Positions 35,522 to 44,817 of a DNA stretch of 64,000 nucleotides are shown here, in pieces. The stretch spans positions 149,981 to 213,980 of the forward strand of contig CAYNZP010000003.1 in the NCBI GenBank assembly GCA_964401835.1. The letters are read 5' to 3'. The notes below the pieces were generated by a model, which was not told the DNA's origin, ran no database searches, and saw nothing but the letters and a program-made list of their open reading frames with translations. Source of the stretch: CAYNZP01 sp964401835. Its GTDB lineage: Bacteria > Planctomycetota > Phycisphaerae > SM23-33. How positions within the stretch are numbered: the first letter of the stretch is position 1; each line of letters begins with the position of its first letter. The position numbers and the translations under genes were made by a program.

Positions 35522-38500
35522 ATGAGTTGTTATTTAGGAATTGATATCGGCGCAGTTAGTGCCACTGCCGCGATACTGGCGGACAAAAAAACCGCCGAAA
35601 TAATCGGCGGTATGAGCAGCTTTTGCATGGTCGACACCAACAACTCAACCGAAAATCAAATCTGCCTTCATCCATACAGCCGAACCAGAGGCAAGCCGGT
35701 TGCCGCCGCAACAGAAATACTGGAGCAAATAATATCCGCGGTCGGCCCTGATAACGTTTCTGGAATTTGCCTTACCGGAAGCGGCTCCAAACTGGCTGCA
35801 GCCAAGTTGGAAGCTAATGTGGTAAACGAATTTCGTGCCATCGCTGCCGGGCTGGCTGAGTTTGAGATTTCCGCCAGAACCGTATTCGAGATGGGCGGCG
35901 AGACATCCAAATATCTGCGCCTAGCGCAAAATGATGATGACTCTTTCAGCATAGTCGATTACTCAACCAATGGCGACTGCGCCGCAGGGACGGGCAGTTT
36001 CATCGACCAACAGGCCGGCCGGTTGAAATATTCTGTCGAGGAAATCGGCCCGCTTGTCCTCGCTGCCGACCGCGCCGCACAGATAGCCGGCCGATGCAGC
36101 GTATTCGCAAAAAGCGATATGATCCATGCCCAGCAAAAGGGGTACAACCCAGCCGAGGTCCTTCGCGGCCTGTGCAATGCCGTTGCGAGAAACTTCCGCA
36201 CGGCTGTCGTGCGTTCTCACCCTGTCGAGGCGCCTATTGTCTTTATCGGCGGCGTTGCAGCCAATCACGCTGTTCTGCAGGCATTGCGAGAAGTTTTCGA
36301 GTTGGGCGATTCGGACCTAATAATACCGCAGCACTTCACGCATATTCCGGCCATCGGAGCAGCAGTTATAGCATCGAAGTCCGCCGAAGCTTCCGGCCTG
36401 GGGCATATGAATAAATTGCGATCCGCGAGCGATTCGGCTCACGGCACCTTCCCCACCACCAGCGCGCTGGACATGGAAAATGTGCTGCTACTGCGAGACC
36501 GGGCTGAATTCGTAGACCCTGCTTACTGTCAGAAAAAAATGGACGCTTATCTGGGAGTCGACATCGGCAGCGTTTCGACCAATGTTGTTGCTATCGACGA
36601 AGACGGCCGGATGATTACCGAAATCTATACCCAAACAAAGGGCCGGCCTATCGAAGTTGTCGCCGAGTCTCTCAACCAGATCGCCAGTGAATGGGGAGAC
36701 ATTCTTAACGTCCGCGGCGTCGGTACTACCGGCAGCGGCCGGGAGCTAATCGGAGAGCTTATCGGTGCAGATACGATCAACGACGAGATAACCGCCCACA
36801 AGACAGGCGCGACCTTTGTCGGCCAAAAGCTGCTCAACGGCCAAAAGCCCGACACAATATTCGAAATCGGCGGGCAGGATTCCAAGTTCATCTCGCTACA
36901 GGACGGCGTCGTTGTAGATTTCACTATGAACGACGCATGTGCAGCCGGTACCGGAAGCTTTCTGGAAGAGCGGGCCGAGGAACTGGATATTTCTATAATT
37001 GGCGAATTCGCCGAACTCGCCCTTTCCAGCCAAGCCCCCATCCGCCTTGGTGAGCGATGCACAGTTTTTATGGAGCGCGACGTCAACAGCTATATGCAGC
37101 GAGGAGCCGAAAAAGCTGACCTCGTTGCGGGGCTGGCCTATTCGGTAGTTTACAACTACATCAACCGTGTTGTGCGCGGCAGAAAAATCGGCGACAGCAT
37201 CTTCTTCCAGGGCGGAACGGCATATAACGACTCGGTCGCAGCTGCTTTCGCCGCAGTTACAGGCAAAAAGATAATCGTCCCGCCCCACAACGGAGTTATC
37301 GGTGCAATTGGCGTTGCACTGCTCGCCCGCGACAAGATGAACTCGAACGGCCACAACCGCAGCACTGACGCCATGAAAATCGGAACGTATGTATCCGAGA
37401 TGCAACAAGCCGGCAAGCAAAGCGATTCACGTTTCCGCGGTTATGATATGTCGAAGGTGAATTACGAACTCCGCGAGTTTACCTGTAAGGGCTGCTCCAA
37501 CACCTGCCAGATTCAGGAATTCAACGTCGAAAGCGAGAAAACGTATTGGGGCGACAAATGCTCTGACCGCTACCGCAAACGAGCCAAGGCTGACACGAAG
37601 CCGGTTATAGAGGACCTTTTCGCGCTGCGACGTGAGTTGCTGCTGGATGAGTCAAATCTTCCACAAGTTTCGGATTCCGCTGCCACTGTCGGCATTCCAT
37701 TTACAATGTTCGCACAAGAGGCACTGCCCTTCTGGCGAACCTTCTTTGCCCATTGCGGCCTGCGGAGCGTACTTTCCGAGCCGACCAATAAAAAGATAAT
37801 CCAGTCTGGACTCGACAGCGTAGTAGCCGAACCGTGCTTTCCAATAATCGTTGCCCACGGACACGTAGCTAACCTCATCGAGAAGGATGTCGATTATGTC
37901 TTCATGCCGAACATCATCTCGATGGAAACTAATTGGATGCACACCGAATCGTATCTGTGCCCATGGCATCAGAGCATGCCGTTCATGATTCGCAATGCAG
38001 CCGGTCTGATGCAACACGCGACGAAGTTTTTCACACCCGTCCTTCATTTCCGCGAAGGCCCAATGATTGTTACCAAAGAACTGCAACAATATTTCTGCTC
38101 GGGCGAGCTTGGCAAAAAACTCGGCCTGAAAAAAGCTACAGTAGCAAAGGCCGCTGCAGCAGCATTCGAGGCTCAGGACGCTTTCAAATCAGCCGTCCTC
38201 GCTGCTGGTGCCAATGCCCTCGAAACACTCAAAAAAAGCGGCGCTGCGGGAATCGTCATCGTTGGCCGGCCTTATAACGTTCACGATGCCGGGGTAAACC
38301 TGAGTGTTGCCCGTAAGCTGCGAGACTACTATGGCGTCAATTGCATCCCACTGGACTGCCTGGACACCGAAGATATTAACATACGAGACCTGAACGAAAA
38401 CATGTTCTGGAACCTTGGTCGGCGCGTTATCGCCGCAGCCAAACTTGTGGGTGAATATTCCAACCTGCATATTATCCACATCACAAACTTCAAGTGCGGG

Positions 38501-38677
38501 CCTGACTCGTTCATCAAGCACTACATACGTGACGCATCCGGAAAGCCTTTCCTGTCGCTACAATTCGATGGCCACAGTAACGATGCCGGCATGATGACAC
38601 GCTGCGAAGCCTACCTCGACTCCAAGGGCATCCTCCGCCCGTGGCGAAAGGAAAAACTCGCTGCACAAATGGTTTAG
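35522..38677 (+). CDS. large CoA-dehydratase-type activase (two BcrAD/BadFG ATPase domains plus DUF2229-like domain)
   Basis: A 1051-residue ASKHA-fold Fe-S protein. Domain 1 (about 1-310) starts CYLGIDIGAVSATAAIL and has cluster-ligand cysteines in GDCAAGTGSF (near 153) and GRCSVF (near 191). Domain 2 begins near 340 (DAYLGVDIGSVSTNVVAID), with NDACAAGTGSF (near 472) and ERCTVF (near 512). From about 646 a DUF2229-like region follows (FTCKGCSNTCQI, WGDKCSDRYRKRA, VVAEPCFPIIVAHGHV, IIVGRPYNVHDAGVN). Known relatives use ATP to drive low-potential electrons into 2-hydroxyacyl-CoA dehydratase/benzoyl-CoA reductase-like partners. The C-terminal HgdB-like segment of the longest homologues is absent here; a free-standing relative lies at 51698-52987. 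ATG 35522 is chosen because the ATPase motif follows at once. Confidence 0.9.
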   Translation: MSCYLGIDIGAVSATAAILADKKTAEIIGGMSSFCMVDTNNSTENQICLHPYSRTRGKPVAAATEILEQIISAVGPDNVSGICLTGSGSKLAAAKLEANVVNEFRAIAAGLAEFEISARTVFEMGGETSKYLRLAQNDDDSFSIVDYSTNGDCAAGTGSFIDQQAGRLKYSVEEIGPLVLAADRAAQIAGRCSVFAKSDMIHAQQKGYNPAEVLRGLCNAVARNFRTAVVRSHPVEAPIVFIGGVAANHAVLQALREVFELGDSDLIIPQHFTHIPAIGAAVIASKSAEASGLGHMNKLRSASDSAHGTFPTTSALDMENVLLLRDRAEFVDPAYCQKKMDAYLGVDIGSVSTNVVAIDEDGRMITEIYTQTKGRPIEVVAESLNQIASEWGDILNVRGVGTTGSGRELIGELIGADTINDEITAHKTGATFVGQKLLNGQKPDTIFEIGGQDSKFISLQDGVVVDFTMNDACAAGTGSFLEERAEELDISIIGEFAELALSSQAPIRLGERCTVFMERDVNSYMQRGAEKADLVAGLAYSVVYNYINRVVRGRKIGDSIFFQGGTAYNDSVAAAFAAVTGKKIIVPPHNGVIGAIGVALLARDKMNSNGHNRSTDAMKIGTYVSEMQQAGKQSDSRFRGYDMSKVNYELREFTCKGCSNTCQIQEFNVESEKTYWGDKCSDRYRKRAKADTKPVIEDLFALRRELLLDESNLPQVSDSAATVGIPFTMFAQEALPFWRTFFAHCGLRSVLSEPTNKKIIQSGLDSVVAEPCFPIIVAHGHVANLIEKDVDYVFMPNIISMETNWMHTESYLCPWHQSMPFMIRNAAGLMQHATKFFTPVLHFREGPMIVTKELQQYFCSGELGKKLGLKKATVAKAAAAAFEAQDAFKSAVLAAGANALETLKKSGAAGIVIVGRPYNVHDAGVNLSVARKLRDYYGVNCIPLDCLDTEDINIRDLNENMFWNLGRRVIAAAKLVGEYSNLHIIHITNFKCGPDSFIKHYIRDASGKPFLSLQFDGHSNDAGMMTRCEAYLDSKGILRPWRKEKLAAQMV

Positions 38678-38820
38678 AGTTCCCGGACGATCCAAATTAC
38701 CAGCAGTAATCTAGTACCTGGCAAAAAAAATGTTTTTTTGTGGAACTTTTTTTGCTCATGCTTATCTAATTAATTAGTCAGAGCCTTTTATTGAATCCAC
38801 TTGGAACAAGGAGACTTACC

Positions 38821-40698
38821 ATGATGCGAAAAAATCTGCTGTGCACGATGCTTCTGTTTTTTCTTTTAGCCCCAGCCTGCGAAATAACCGCCGAGCAAAT
38901 ACAAACAAGCGGGCGAATCGAATCCGTTATTGTCTATCGCAATCGAGCGCTGGTTACACGGGTTGTGGAACTGGGTAATAAAACCGGAGAGTTGGAGATA
39001 TTGCTGGGCGACCTGCCGAAACAGATCGACGGATCGAGCCTTCATGCAAGTGCTGCCCCAGGCGCTGAAATCCGTTCAGTGCGATATCGCCAAAGGGCCG
39101 CTGAAAAGGACCCCAATGAAGATGTGGCCGAAATTGACAGACAGATCAAAGAGATCAATGATGAATTGTTCCAAGTTCGGGAAATGAGAAAACTTCTTAA
39201 CGCCAAAACAAATTACATAAACAATCTGGAGCAATTTGCATCCTTTACTTCGAAACGCGAGTTGAGCGAAGGTGTATTGAACGCCAAAACCATCTCGGAA
39301 ATCACAAACCACATTTTTGAAACCCGCGAAAATATCACGAAAGAAGGAATCCGCTTAACCAAGTCCAAACAGGAACTAGAAAAACAAGTAAAACTCCTGC
39401 AGAGAAGGCGAAAAGAGCTTGCAGGAAAAATCGACAGGACTATTCGCGAGGGGATTATTTTTGTTTCTAAAACATCCACCTCGCCCTTGCAGATACAACT
39501 GAATTACCTTGTGAATTCTGCGGGGTGGAGCCCTGCCTATAATTTACGCCTCGGCGAGGACAACAAGGGCGTCCAACTGGAATATCTTGCACATGTCCAC
39601 CAGAGAAGTGGCGAGGATTGGGACGGAGTGGTTCTTTCGCTCTCGACGGCCACGCCACAAATGAATTCCGTTAGCCCACTTCTGAGCCCGATGTGGATAA
39701 ACCTGATGGCTGCCAGAGCAGATTCAAGCAAACCCATTTCAGGACCCAGTCAAATTGCTGTAATAACCACCGATCAACTGGAGGATCGGGATGCTTATGT
39801 CAAGGTACAAAAAAGAATGCGGGGCCAACAGGTCGCCCAGCAAAAAGCATGGGCCGTAGCGCGTAACGGCAGAAAGATTGAGGAGTTGGGATGGGGTTTA
39901 AACTCATTCGCCGCAGGAATACAAACAAATGAACTTAACGTGGGAGTTTCGGGCGAGGGTGGTTTCCGCAGGCTCAAAGGAACGATAAAAGGTGAGCGTG
40001 AGGAAGGCCTTGCAGTCACTTACGACCTCCCGGGAAGCGTGAGTGTTGCAAGCCGGCCTGACAAGCAGTTGATACAGATAACAAAGCTTGATCTGCCCTG
40101 CGAGACCTACTATCAGGCAACTCCACTGTTGACCAGTTATGTTTACAGGCTTGCTGAAATCACCAACAGCAGCAGCCTCCCGCTTCTTGCCGGGCCTTAC
40201 GGGGCCTATATCGGCGGCGAATTCGTGGGTCAGGGGAATCTTAAACTTCTAGCTCGCGGGCAAAAAGCTACTGTCGGCTTCGGAGTCGATACGCAACTTC
40301 GCTGCAACCGAGAGCTGGTGGATAAGTCCGACACAATCGCGTGGGGCAGCCGTGTGCAGAATTTCTATTATCGTCTTAGGCTGGAAAACTTCAAAAACCA
40401 GCCGGTCAATGTCAGGCTGCTCGACCGCATTCCCGCCAGCAAATCCGATGACATAAAGGTAACCCTGGAAGACATGACCGATAAGCTTTCGAGTGACGCC
40501 GTTTATCTGCGCGATCTCAAGCCTCGCGGAATATTGCGTTGGGATATCCAAATCGACGCTTCTGCTTCCGGCGAAAAGGCTCGTGACGTGCAATATCAGT
40601 TTGAGATGAAGTTCGCAAAAGACAAGCACATCGGAAACTTTGCGGGAAGCATGAAAGAAAAAATGCGGGAAGATTACGAAGAGATGCTCAGAAAGTAA
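38821..40698 (+). CDS. MuiA-like protein (DUF4140/DUF4139)
   Basis: A 625-residue exported protein of the mucoidy-inhibitor-A family, function unknown. A signal peptide (LLCTMLLFFLLAPAC) is followed by a DUF4140 domain beginning SGRIESVIVYRNRALVTRVVEL (about 30-120). A coiled-coil segment spans about 95-215 (EIDRQIKEINDELFQVREM). The DUF4139 beta domain runs from about 225 (LQIQLNYLVNSAGWSPAYNL) to the end, with LAHVHQRSGEDWDGVVLSLSTA and LRDLKPRGILRWDIQI. ATG 38821 (of two consecutive ATG codons) follows AAGGAG. Monocistronic, with a terminator shared with the convergent DUF3034 gene. Confidence 0.9.
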   Translation: MMRKNLLCTMLLFFLLAPACEITAEQIQTSGRIESVIVYRNRALVTRVVELGNKTGELEILLGDLPKQIDGSSLHASAAPGAEIRSVRYRQRAAEKDPNEDVAEIDRQIKEINDELFQVREMRKLLNAKTNYINNLEQFASFTSKRELSEGVLNAKTISEITNHIFETRENITKEGIRLTKSKQELEKQVKLLQRRRKELAGKIDRTIREGIIFVSKTSTSPLQIQLNYLVNSAGWSPAYNLRLGEDNKGVQLEYLAHVHQRSGEDWDGVVLSLSTATPQMNSVSPLLSPMWINLMAARADSSKPISGPSQIAVITTDQLEDRDAYVKVQKRMRGQQVAQQKAWAVARNGRKIEELGWGLNSFAAGIQTNELNVGVSGEGGFRRLKGTIKGEREEGLAVTYDLPGSVSVASRPDKQLIQITKLDLPCETYYQATPLLTSYVYRLAEITNSSSLPLLAGPYGAYIGGEFVGQGNLKLLARGQKATVGFGVDTQLRCNRELVDKSDTIAWGSRVQNFYYRLRLENFKNQPVNVRLLDRIPASKSDDIKVTLEDMTDKLSSDAVYLRDLKPRGILRWDIQIDASASGEKARDVQYQFEMKFAKDKHIGNFAGSMKEKMREDYEEMLRK

Positions 40699-40710
40699 TA
40701 AAGGCAAAAT

Positions 40711-40746
40711 AAAAAACCCTGGGGTGGTTTCCCGTCGCCCCAGGGT
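40711..40746. terminator. terminator between MuiA-like and DUF3034 genes
   Basis: ACCCTGGGG (40716-40724) pairs with CCCCAGGGT (40738-40746), 13-base loop. On the minus strand six T residues follow. On the plus strand the tract is only ATTTATT, so it is stronger for the minus-strand gene. Confidence 0.85.
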
Positions 40747-40770
40747 ATTTATTAGTTCAAGCAATACAAA

Positions 40771-41766
40771 TTAGAACTCGTACTTGAGCTGAATCGCCAA
40801 GCCGCCGTCCTCTTCGCTGTTGAAGACATTTCCGAAATGACCATAACCACCGGAAATGGTGAAGTGTTCGTTGAACACGTAACCGAGAGCTATGGTGTGC
40901 CAGTTGTCTTCGTCGCCGATTAGGTTATTGAGGCGATTGTAAGGATTGGTCTTGCCGCGAAATTCATATGCGACAGCCAACTGGTCGGTAACCAGGCAGA
41001 TTACATTGCCTTCGACCGTGGTTGCACAATGATCCGAAAAGCCGAGGTAACCAATCTGGCTGGCCTGGCTGTTTCGCATGCCCACCGAGACGATGAACGG
41101 ACGACCGAAAAGAACGTTCGGGATAGTCTTACTTGCGGTAAGGGTGAAGTCGGTGCCGTTGCTGCGGCTGAAACCTAAACCGGAAATTGCGCCGCCAAGC
41201 TCGTCGTCGATAGCGTTAATGCCATCGTTGATCTTGAAGTGAACACCGGCAGTGATAGCCGGAAGCGGCAGGTCGAAGCTGTTTTCTTCAAGCAACAGGG
41301 CGCGAACGTTGAAGTGATGCAGATAAACATCTTCACGCATGTGGCCGCCAGTGGCCTTGCGTACGGCGTCGCTGAGTGTGCCGAGGTCGAAGCGGTTGGC
41401 TGCGTAACCGAGTTCGACTCTGCCGAAGAAGGTCTGCGTTACGGCAAAGGACTGGATGCTCTTCTGGCCGAGGTTCACATATGTGAACGAAGCACTCGGC
41501 AGGCCAACCTTCGTACCGGCTGGGCCCGGATTAACCAGGTAAGCGGTCGGGGTAATTGCAACGCCGCCAACGCCTTCAATCGTGTGGAACGGAAGAGGAG
41601 CCGGTTTGCCAGCTGCGGGGGCTTGAGTTTCTTCAACCGCGACCGTTTCGTTGGCCTCTACAGCACTGGCCAGGCTGAAGTCCAGCCACTTGGGGGCTTC
41701 GTTTTCAGCTGCCACGACAGGTGCAGCTACGATAAGCACTAATGCTAAAATAATACTACTTCTCAT
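40771..41766 (-). CDS. DUF3034 family outer-membrane-like protein
   Basis: A 331-residue exported protein with a signal peptide (IILALVLIVAAPVVAA), then a Pro/Ala-rich linker and a beta-rich body typical of porin-like barrels. FHTIEGVGGVAITPTAYL and GRVELGYAANRFDL match the DUF3034 pattern (TIEG-GGG-TP and RVEL-FD). The protein ends in aromatic KYEF, a terminal Phe as in many outer membrane barrels. Start behind AAGGAA. Transcribed alone. Function unknown; it suggests a diderm envelope. Confidence 0.8.
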   Translation of the reverse strand: MRSSIILALVLIVAAPVVAAENEAPKWLDFSLASAVEANETVAVEETQAPAAGKPAPLPFHTIEGVGGVAITPTAYLVNPGPAGTKVGLPSASFTYVNLGQKSIQSFAVTQTFFGRVELGYAANRFDLGTLSDAVRKATGGHMREDVYLHHFNVRALLLEENSFDLPLPAITAGVHFKINDGINAIDDELGGAISGLGFSRSNGTDFTLTASKTIPNVLFGRPFIVSVGMRNSQASQIGYLGFSDHCATTVEGNVICLVTDQLAVAYEFRGKTNPYNRLNNLIGDEDNWHTIALGYVFNEHFTISGGYGHFGNVFNSEEDGGLAIQLKYEF

Positions 41767-42092
41767 TACGACTTCCTTTCAATATCAGGACCGGGGGAAC
41801 ACCTAATTTCTTTCAAACAAGTCTAAGCAAGTGCAAATAAAGACTTAAAGGGGGTTTTTATAACGCACCTTAATTGAATCTTAAAGATAAATAACCGTAA
41901 TTTGTGATTTTTTTAACGGACTTTAGTTCTCTGCCTTGCCAAACATTCATGGAATGAGGCCAATATTGACAATGTATTCAAAGCCATAAAGTATCAAATG
42001 TCGGCAAAAATGAAGCAAAATCTTGAATCCTGCGTTCAAAGAAGGGATTGAGGCGATGGGAGGCTTATTTCATTTGTTTTGCCAGTTGCCTG
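41767..42092. other. intergenic region without recognised gene
   Basis: AT-rich spacer between the divergent DUF3034 and nfeD genes. I see no ORF of note, no RNA motif and no repeat. The nfeD promoter lies at its right edge. Confidence 0.6.
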
Positions 42093-42121
42093 TTGAGCGG
42101 CACGTAGAATAAGCATAAAAT
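42093..42121 (+). promoter_or_regulatory. putative promoter of the nfeD-floA operon
   Basis: TTGAGC (42093-42098), 17-bp spacer, TAAAAT (42116-42121), 28 bases before the ATG. Confidence 0.55.
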
Positions 42122-42149
42122 AATCTGGCATATATTCTTAGGGGCAAAA

Positions 42150-43826
42150 ATGGCATTTAGAAGAATAATTGGGCTGGAACATTTCAGAGCAAATTTTGCA
42201 GTTCTGCTATTAGCTTTGATTTTAACTGGGTACGGGCAATTTCTTTTTGCCCAAGACCAAAGCATACTCGCAGCTCCTAAATTCAAGCACGCACCCAAAG
42301 GAGCAAGGATCACTGAAGAAGGCTGGTTCGCTCCCCTGCCGCTTTCACAGGAAAAACCAAAGCTGCAAGAAGAAATAACCGACGCGGTTGTCATTCCCAT
42401 AGAGGGAGTAATTACCGGCACAACTTACGATAGCATCAAACGAAAGCTTTATGAAGCAAGGAAGGCTCAACTAGCCATCTTCGAGATGGACACACCCGGC
42501 GGCGACTCGAAGGCCATGGAAAAGATCGTTCAACTGATTCTTGACGATCTCAAAGGCACTTACACCGTTGCCTATGTTAACCCCAAGGCATTTAGCGCCG
42601 GGGCGATTATCTCCCTTGCATGCAATGAAATCGTCCTGACACCGACGGGCGTAATCGGCGATGCCATGCCGATAATGATAGGCCCGCAGGGAATTGTCGA
42701 AATTCCTGAAAAGGAACGTGGCAAATTCGAGTCTGCAGCGCGAAGCCAAGTTAGGATTCTCGCAAAACGCAATGGTTACAGCGTGGAACTTTGCGAAGCC
42801 ATGATTACCATCTCGATGGAATTATGGCTGATTCGTAATCCAAAGACGATGGAATTGAAAATTGTTGACGCAAAGGAATGGAGAGGCAAGGTATCCAGAG
42901 TGCCTCTTACAACCCAGCCAACCGCCCAGCCCGCGAAAATAATTTCTGCAGATTGGGAATACGTCAGGATCATCGACGATCCGAATGAACTCGTAACAGC
43001 CACCTCGGATGAAGCCATATTCCTGGGGCTGGGCACAAATATCTTTGAATCGATGGAACAACTTAAAAAGCATTACAACATCACCACCGAGCCGAAATTG
43101 CTGAAAGACACGTGGTCTGAACGGTTGGTGTATATCCTTACGTCTCCTGCCCTTGTCGGCGTTTTGTTTTTCGTCGGAGTTCTTTGTGCTTATATGGAAA
43201 TTCGCACCCCCGGCTTTGGAATACCCGGCGCAATAGCGGTCGCGTGCTTTGCGATAATCTTCGGAAGCAGATATCTGGTTGGCCTGGCTACCTGGTGGGA
43301 AATCGCGTTATTCGTTCTAGGGTTGGTTCTTATCATTGTTGAAGTATTCATCACGCCCGGCTTCGGTGTTCTGGGAATTACGGGTATCCTCTGCTGCGTT
43401 GTCGCTCTGATCGCGATACTGATACCGAACATGCCAGACAAGCTTCCGATACCCGAAACCGAGCTTGATTGGGATATTTTCTCCAGCGGTCTTTTCAGCC
43501 TATTGCTTGGTGCAATACTTGCAATTATTGCAGCGGGCATAGTTTCCAAATATCTCCCAAAACTTCCTATCGCCAGTAGGCTTGTTCTGGCACCGGCTGA
43601 GGAATTCCACGAAGAGCCGGTTTCCGATAAATCTGCGATGAAGAAAATCCAGGTTGGCGACGTCGGTATAGTAGAGGGCATGTGTCGGCCTGTGGGTAGA
43701 GTGCGGTTTGGCGACAAGCTTCTTGACGCATCAAGCGAAGGCGGAATAATCGAGGTCGGCTCGAAGGTTCGTGTTTTAAGGCACGAAGCCAATCATCTTG
43801 TTGTTGAGAAAGTCGGGAACGCGTAA
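42150..43826 (+). CDS. NfeD-family membrane protease (ClpP-like domain plus membrane and OB domains)
   Basis: A 558-residue long-form NfeD protein. A signal peptide or anchor (FAVLLLALILTGYGQFLFAQ) precedes a ClpP/S49-like serine protease domain (about 75-300): VIPIEGVITGTTYDSIKR, IFEMDTPGGDSKAMEKI, and the nucleophile Ser in PKAFSAGAIISLAC. The catalytic-dyad Lys should lie around KRNGYS. Next come about four membrane helices (330-480) and a C-terminal OB-fold NfeD domain (QVGDVGIVEGMCRPVGRVRFGDKLLDA). Family proteases cleave stomatin/flotillin-type partners, and floA lies in the same operon. The next gene begins at the base after its stop. Confidence 0.9.
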   Translation: MAFRRIIGLEHFRANFAVLLLALILTGYGQFLFAQDQSILAAPKFKHAPKGARITEEGWFAPLPLSQEKPKLQEEITDAVVIPIEGVITGTTYDSIKRKLYEARKAQLAIFEMDTPGGDSKAMEKIVQLILDDLKGTYTVAYVNPKAFSAGAIISLACNEIVLTPTGVIGDAMPIMIGPQGIVEIPEKERGKFESAARSQVRILAKRNGYSVELCEAMITISMELWLIRNPKTMELKIVDAKEWRGKVSRVPLTTQPTAQPAKIISADWEYVRIIDDPNELVTATSDEAIFLGLGTNIFESMEQLKKHYNITTEPKLLKDTWSERLVYILTSPALVGVLFFVGVLCAYMEIRTPGFGIPGAIAVACFAIIFGSRYLVGLATWWEIALFVLGLVLIIVEVFITPGFGVLGITGILCCVVALIAILIPNMPDKLPIPETELDWDIFSSGLFSLLLGAILAIIAAGIVSKYLPKLPIASRLVLAPAEEFHEEPVSDKSAMKKIQVGDVGIVEGMCRPVGRVRFGDKLLDASSEGGIIEVGSKVRVLRHEANHLVVEKVGNA

Positions 43827-44315
43827 ATGACAAACACAATTTATATCATAGCTTTGATAATTGCGGGGCTGCTTTTTCTGGGCCTGGAATTTATAACTCC
43901 TACCTTTGGCGTGCTGGCATTTTTCGCAGTGGCGTCATTTATCGGCGCTATTTGGCTGGGATTCACGATTTCGCCGCTGGCGGGCGTCCTGCTGATTGTG
44001 GGCTTGTTAATCGGTGTTCCCCTTTGGCTTTTATTTGTTGTTCGCTTTTTGCCCAAGTCCCCGCTCAGCCGCAAGTTGTTCTTAAAGCAGGCTCCGAAAG
44101 AGCCTGGCGCTGGAATCCCTGAATCTGACAAGTATAACTCTCTCGTCGGCAAGATCGGCACCGCAGAAACTACCCTCCGCCCCACCGGCGCGGTAAGGGT
44201 GGACGGCGAGCGTATAATTGCATCAGCTGAGAGTGATATGATAGAAGACGGAGCCCAGGTAAAAGTTATTGAAGCATCGAGCATGAATATTGTCGTCAGA
44301 GAAGTTACTGAATAA
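43827..44315 (+). CDS. short NfeD-family membrane protein
   Basis: A 162-residue short NfeD without the protease domain. Three to four hydrophobic segments (IYIIALIIAGLLFLGLEFI; FAVASFIGAIWLGFTI; GVLLIVGLLIGVPLWLLFVV) precede a soluble OB-fold (GKIGTAETTLRPTGAVRVDGERIIASAE). Its ATG abuts the stop of the long NfeD gene (TAAATG), so translation is coupled. Short NfeD proteins typically pair with flotillin-like FloA in membrane microdomains, and floA is two genes downstream. Confidence 0.9.
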   Translation: MTNTIYIIALIIAGLLFLGLEFITPTFGVLAFFAVASFIGAIWLGFTISPLAGVLLIVGLLIGVPLWLLFVVRFLPKSPLSRKLFLKQAPKEPGAGIPESDKYNSLVGKIGTAETTLRPTGAVRVDGERIIASAESDMIEDGAQVKVIEASSMNIVVREVTE

Positions 44316-44342
44316 AATCAAGAATTAGGAAACCAGGATTTA

Positions 44343-44796
44343 GACGCCCAGGGGGCGTCGCAAAGCGAAACAATTACCAATAACGAATGACCGAAACTTC
44401 AACTAAACAAATTGAATTTGATCTTGAAGAAAGAACAGCTGTTTTTGGCGAACAAGTAATCGATTTCGCCAAGAAGATACCAAAAAGCCATGTTAATAAT
44501 CCTTTAATATCACAGCTTGTCCGTGCAGCAACAAGTGTTGGAGCAAACTATTGTGAAGCAGACGATGCTGTTTCAAAAAAAGTTTTCAGAAATAAAATAG
44601 GACTATGCAGAAAGGAGTCCAGAGAAACCAAGCATTGGCTTCGGATGATTGCATCAGCAAATGAAGTCTTAAAAGTGGAAGCAAGAAATCTTTGGCAAGA
44701 AGCCAAAGAGCTGAATTAGATTTTTTCAAAGATTTTCAGGAGCAGTAGTTTGTAATTCGTTATTGATTCAAAATTTGAAAATTAAGAATTCTTAAT
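44343..44796. repeat. inverted repeats and palindromes bracketing the 23S-IVP gene
   Basis: CAATAACGAAT (44378-44388) is exactly complementary to ATTCGTTATTG (44755-44765), bracketing the four-helix-bundle gene. Outside these are a hairpin GACGCCC/GGGCGTC (44343-44359) on the left and a perfect 16-base palindrome ATTAAGAATTCTTAAT (44781-44796) on the right. The arrangement looks like the stem of an rRNA intervening sequence or the ends of a small insertion cassette. Confidence 0.6.
44387..44719 (+). CDS. four-helix-bundle protein, 23S rRNA intervening-sequence (IVP) family
   Basis: A 110-residue all-helical protein of the family first seen inside 23S rRNA intervening sequences. Diagnostic motifs: FGEQVIDFAKKIPKSH, PLISQLVRAATSVGANYCEADDA, FRNKIGLCRKESRETKHWLRMI. 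Function unknown, possibly RNA or nucleic-acid binding. It is free-standing, wedged into the nfeD-floA operon and flanked by inverted repeats. The composition (Lys- and Glu-rich, AT-rich codons) differs from its neighbours, suggesting insertion. The ATG overlaps the left inverted repeat, and no Shine-Dalgarno site is visible. Confidence 0.9.
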   Translation: MTETSTKQIEFDLEERTAVFGEQVIDFAKKIPKSHVNNPLISQLVRAATSVGANYCEADDAVSKKVFRNKIGLCRKESRETKHWLRMIASANEVLKVEARNLWQEAKELN

Positions 44797-44817
44797 TCAT
44801 TAAGAAAGGATAATAAA

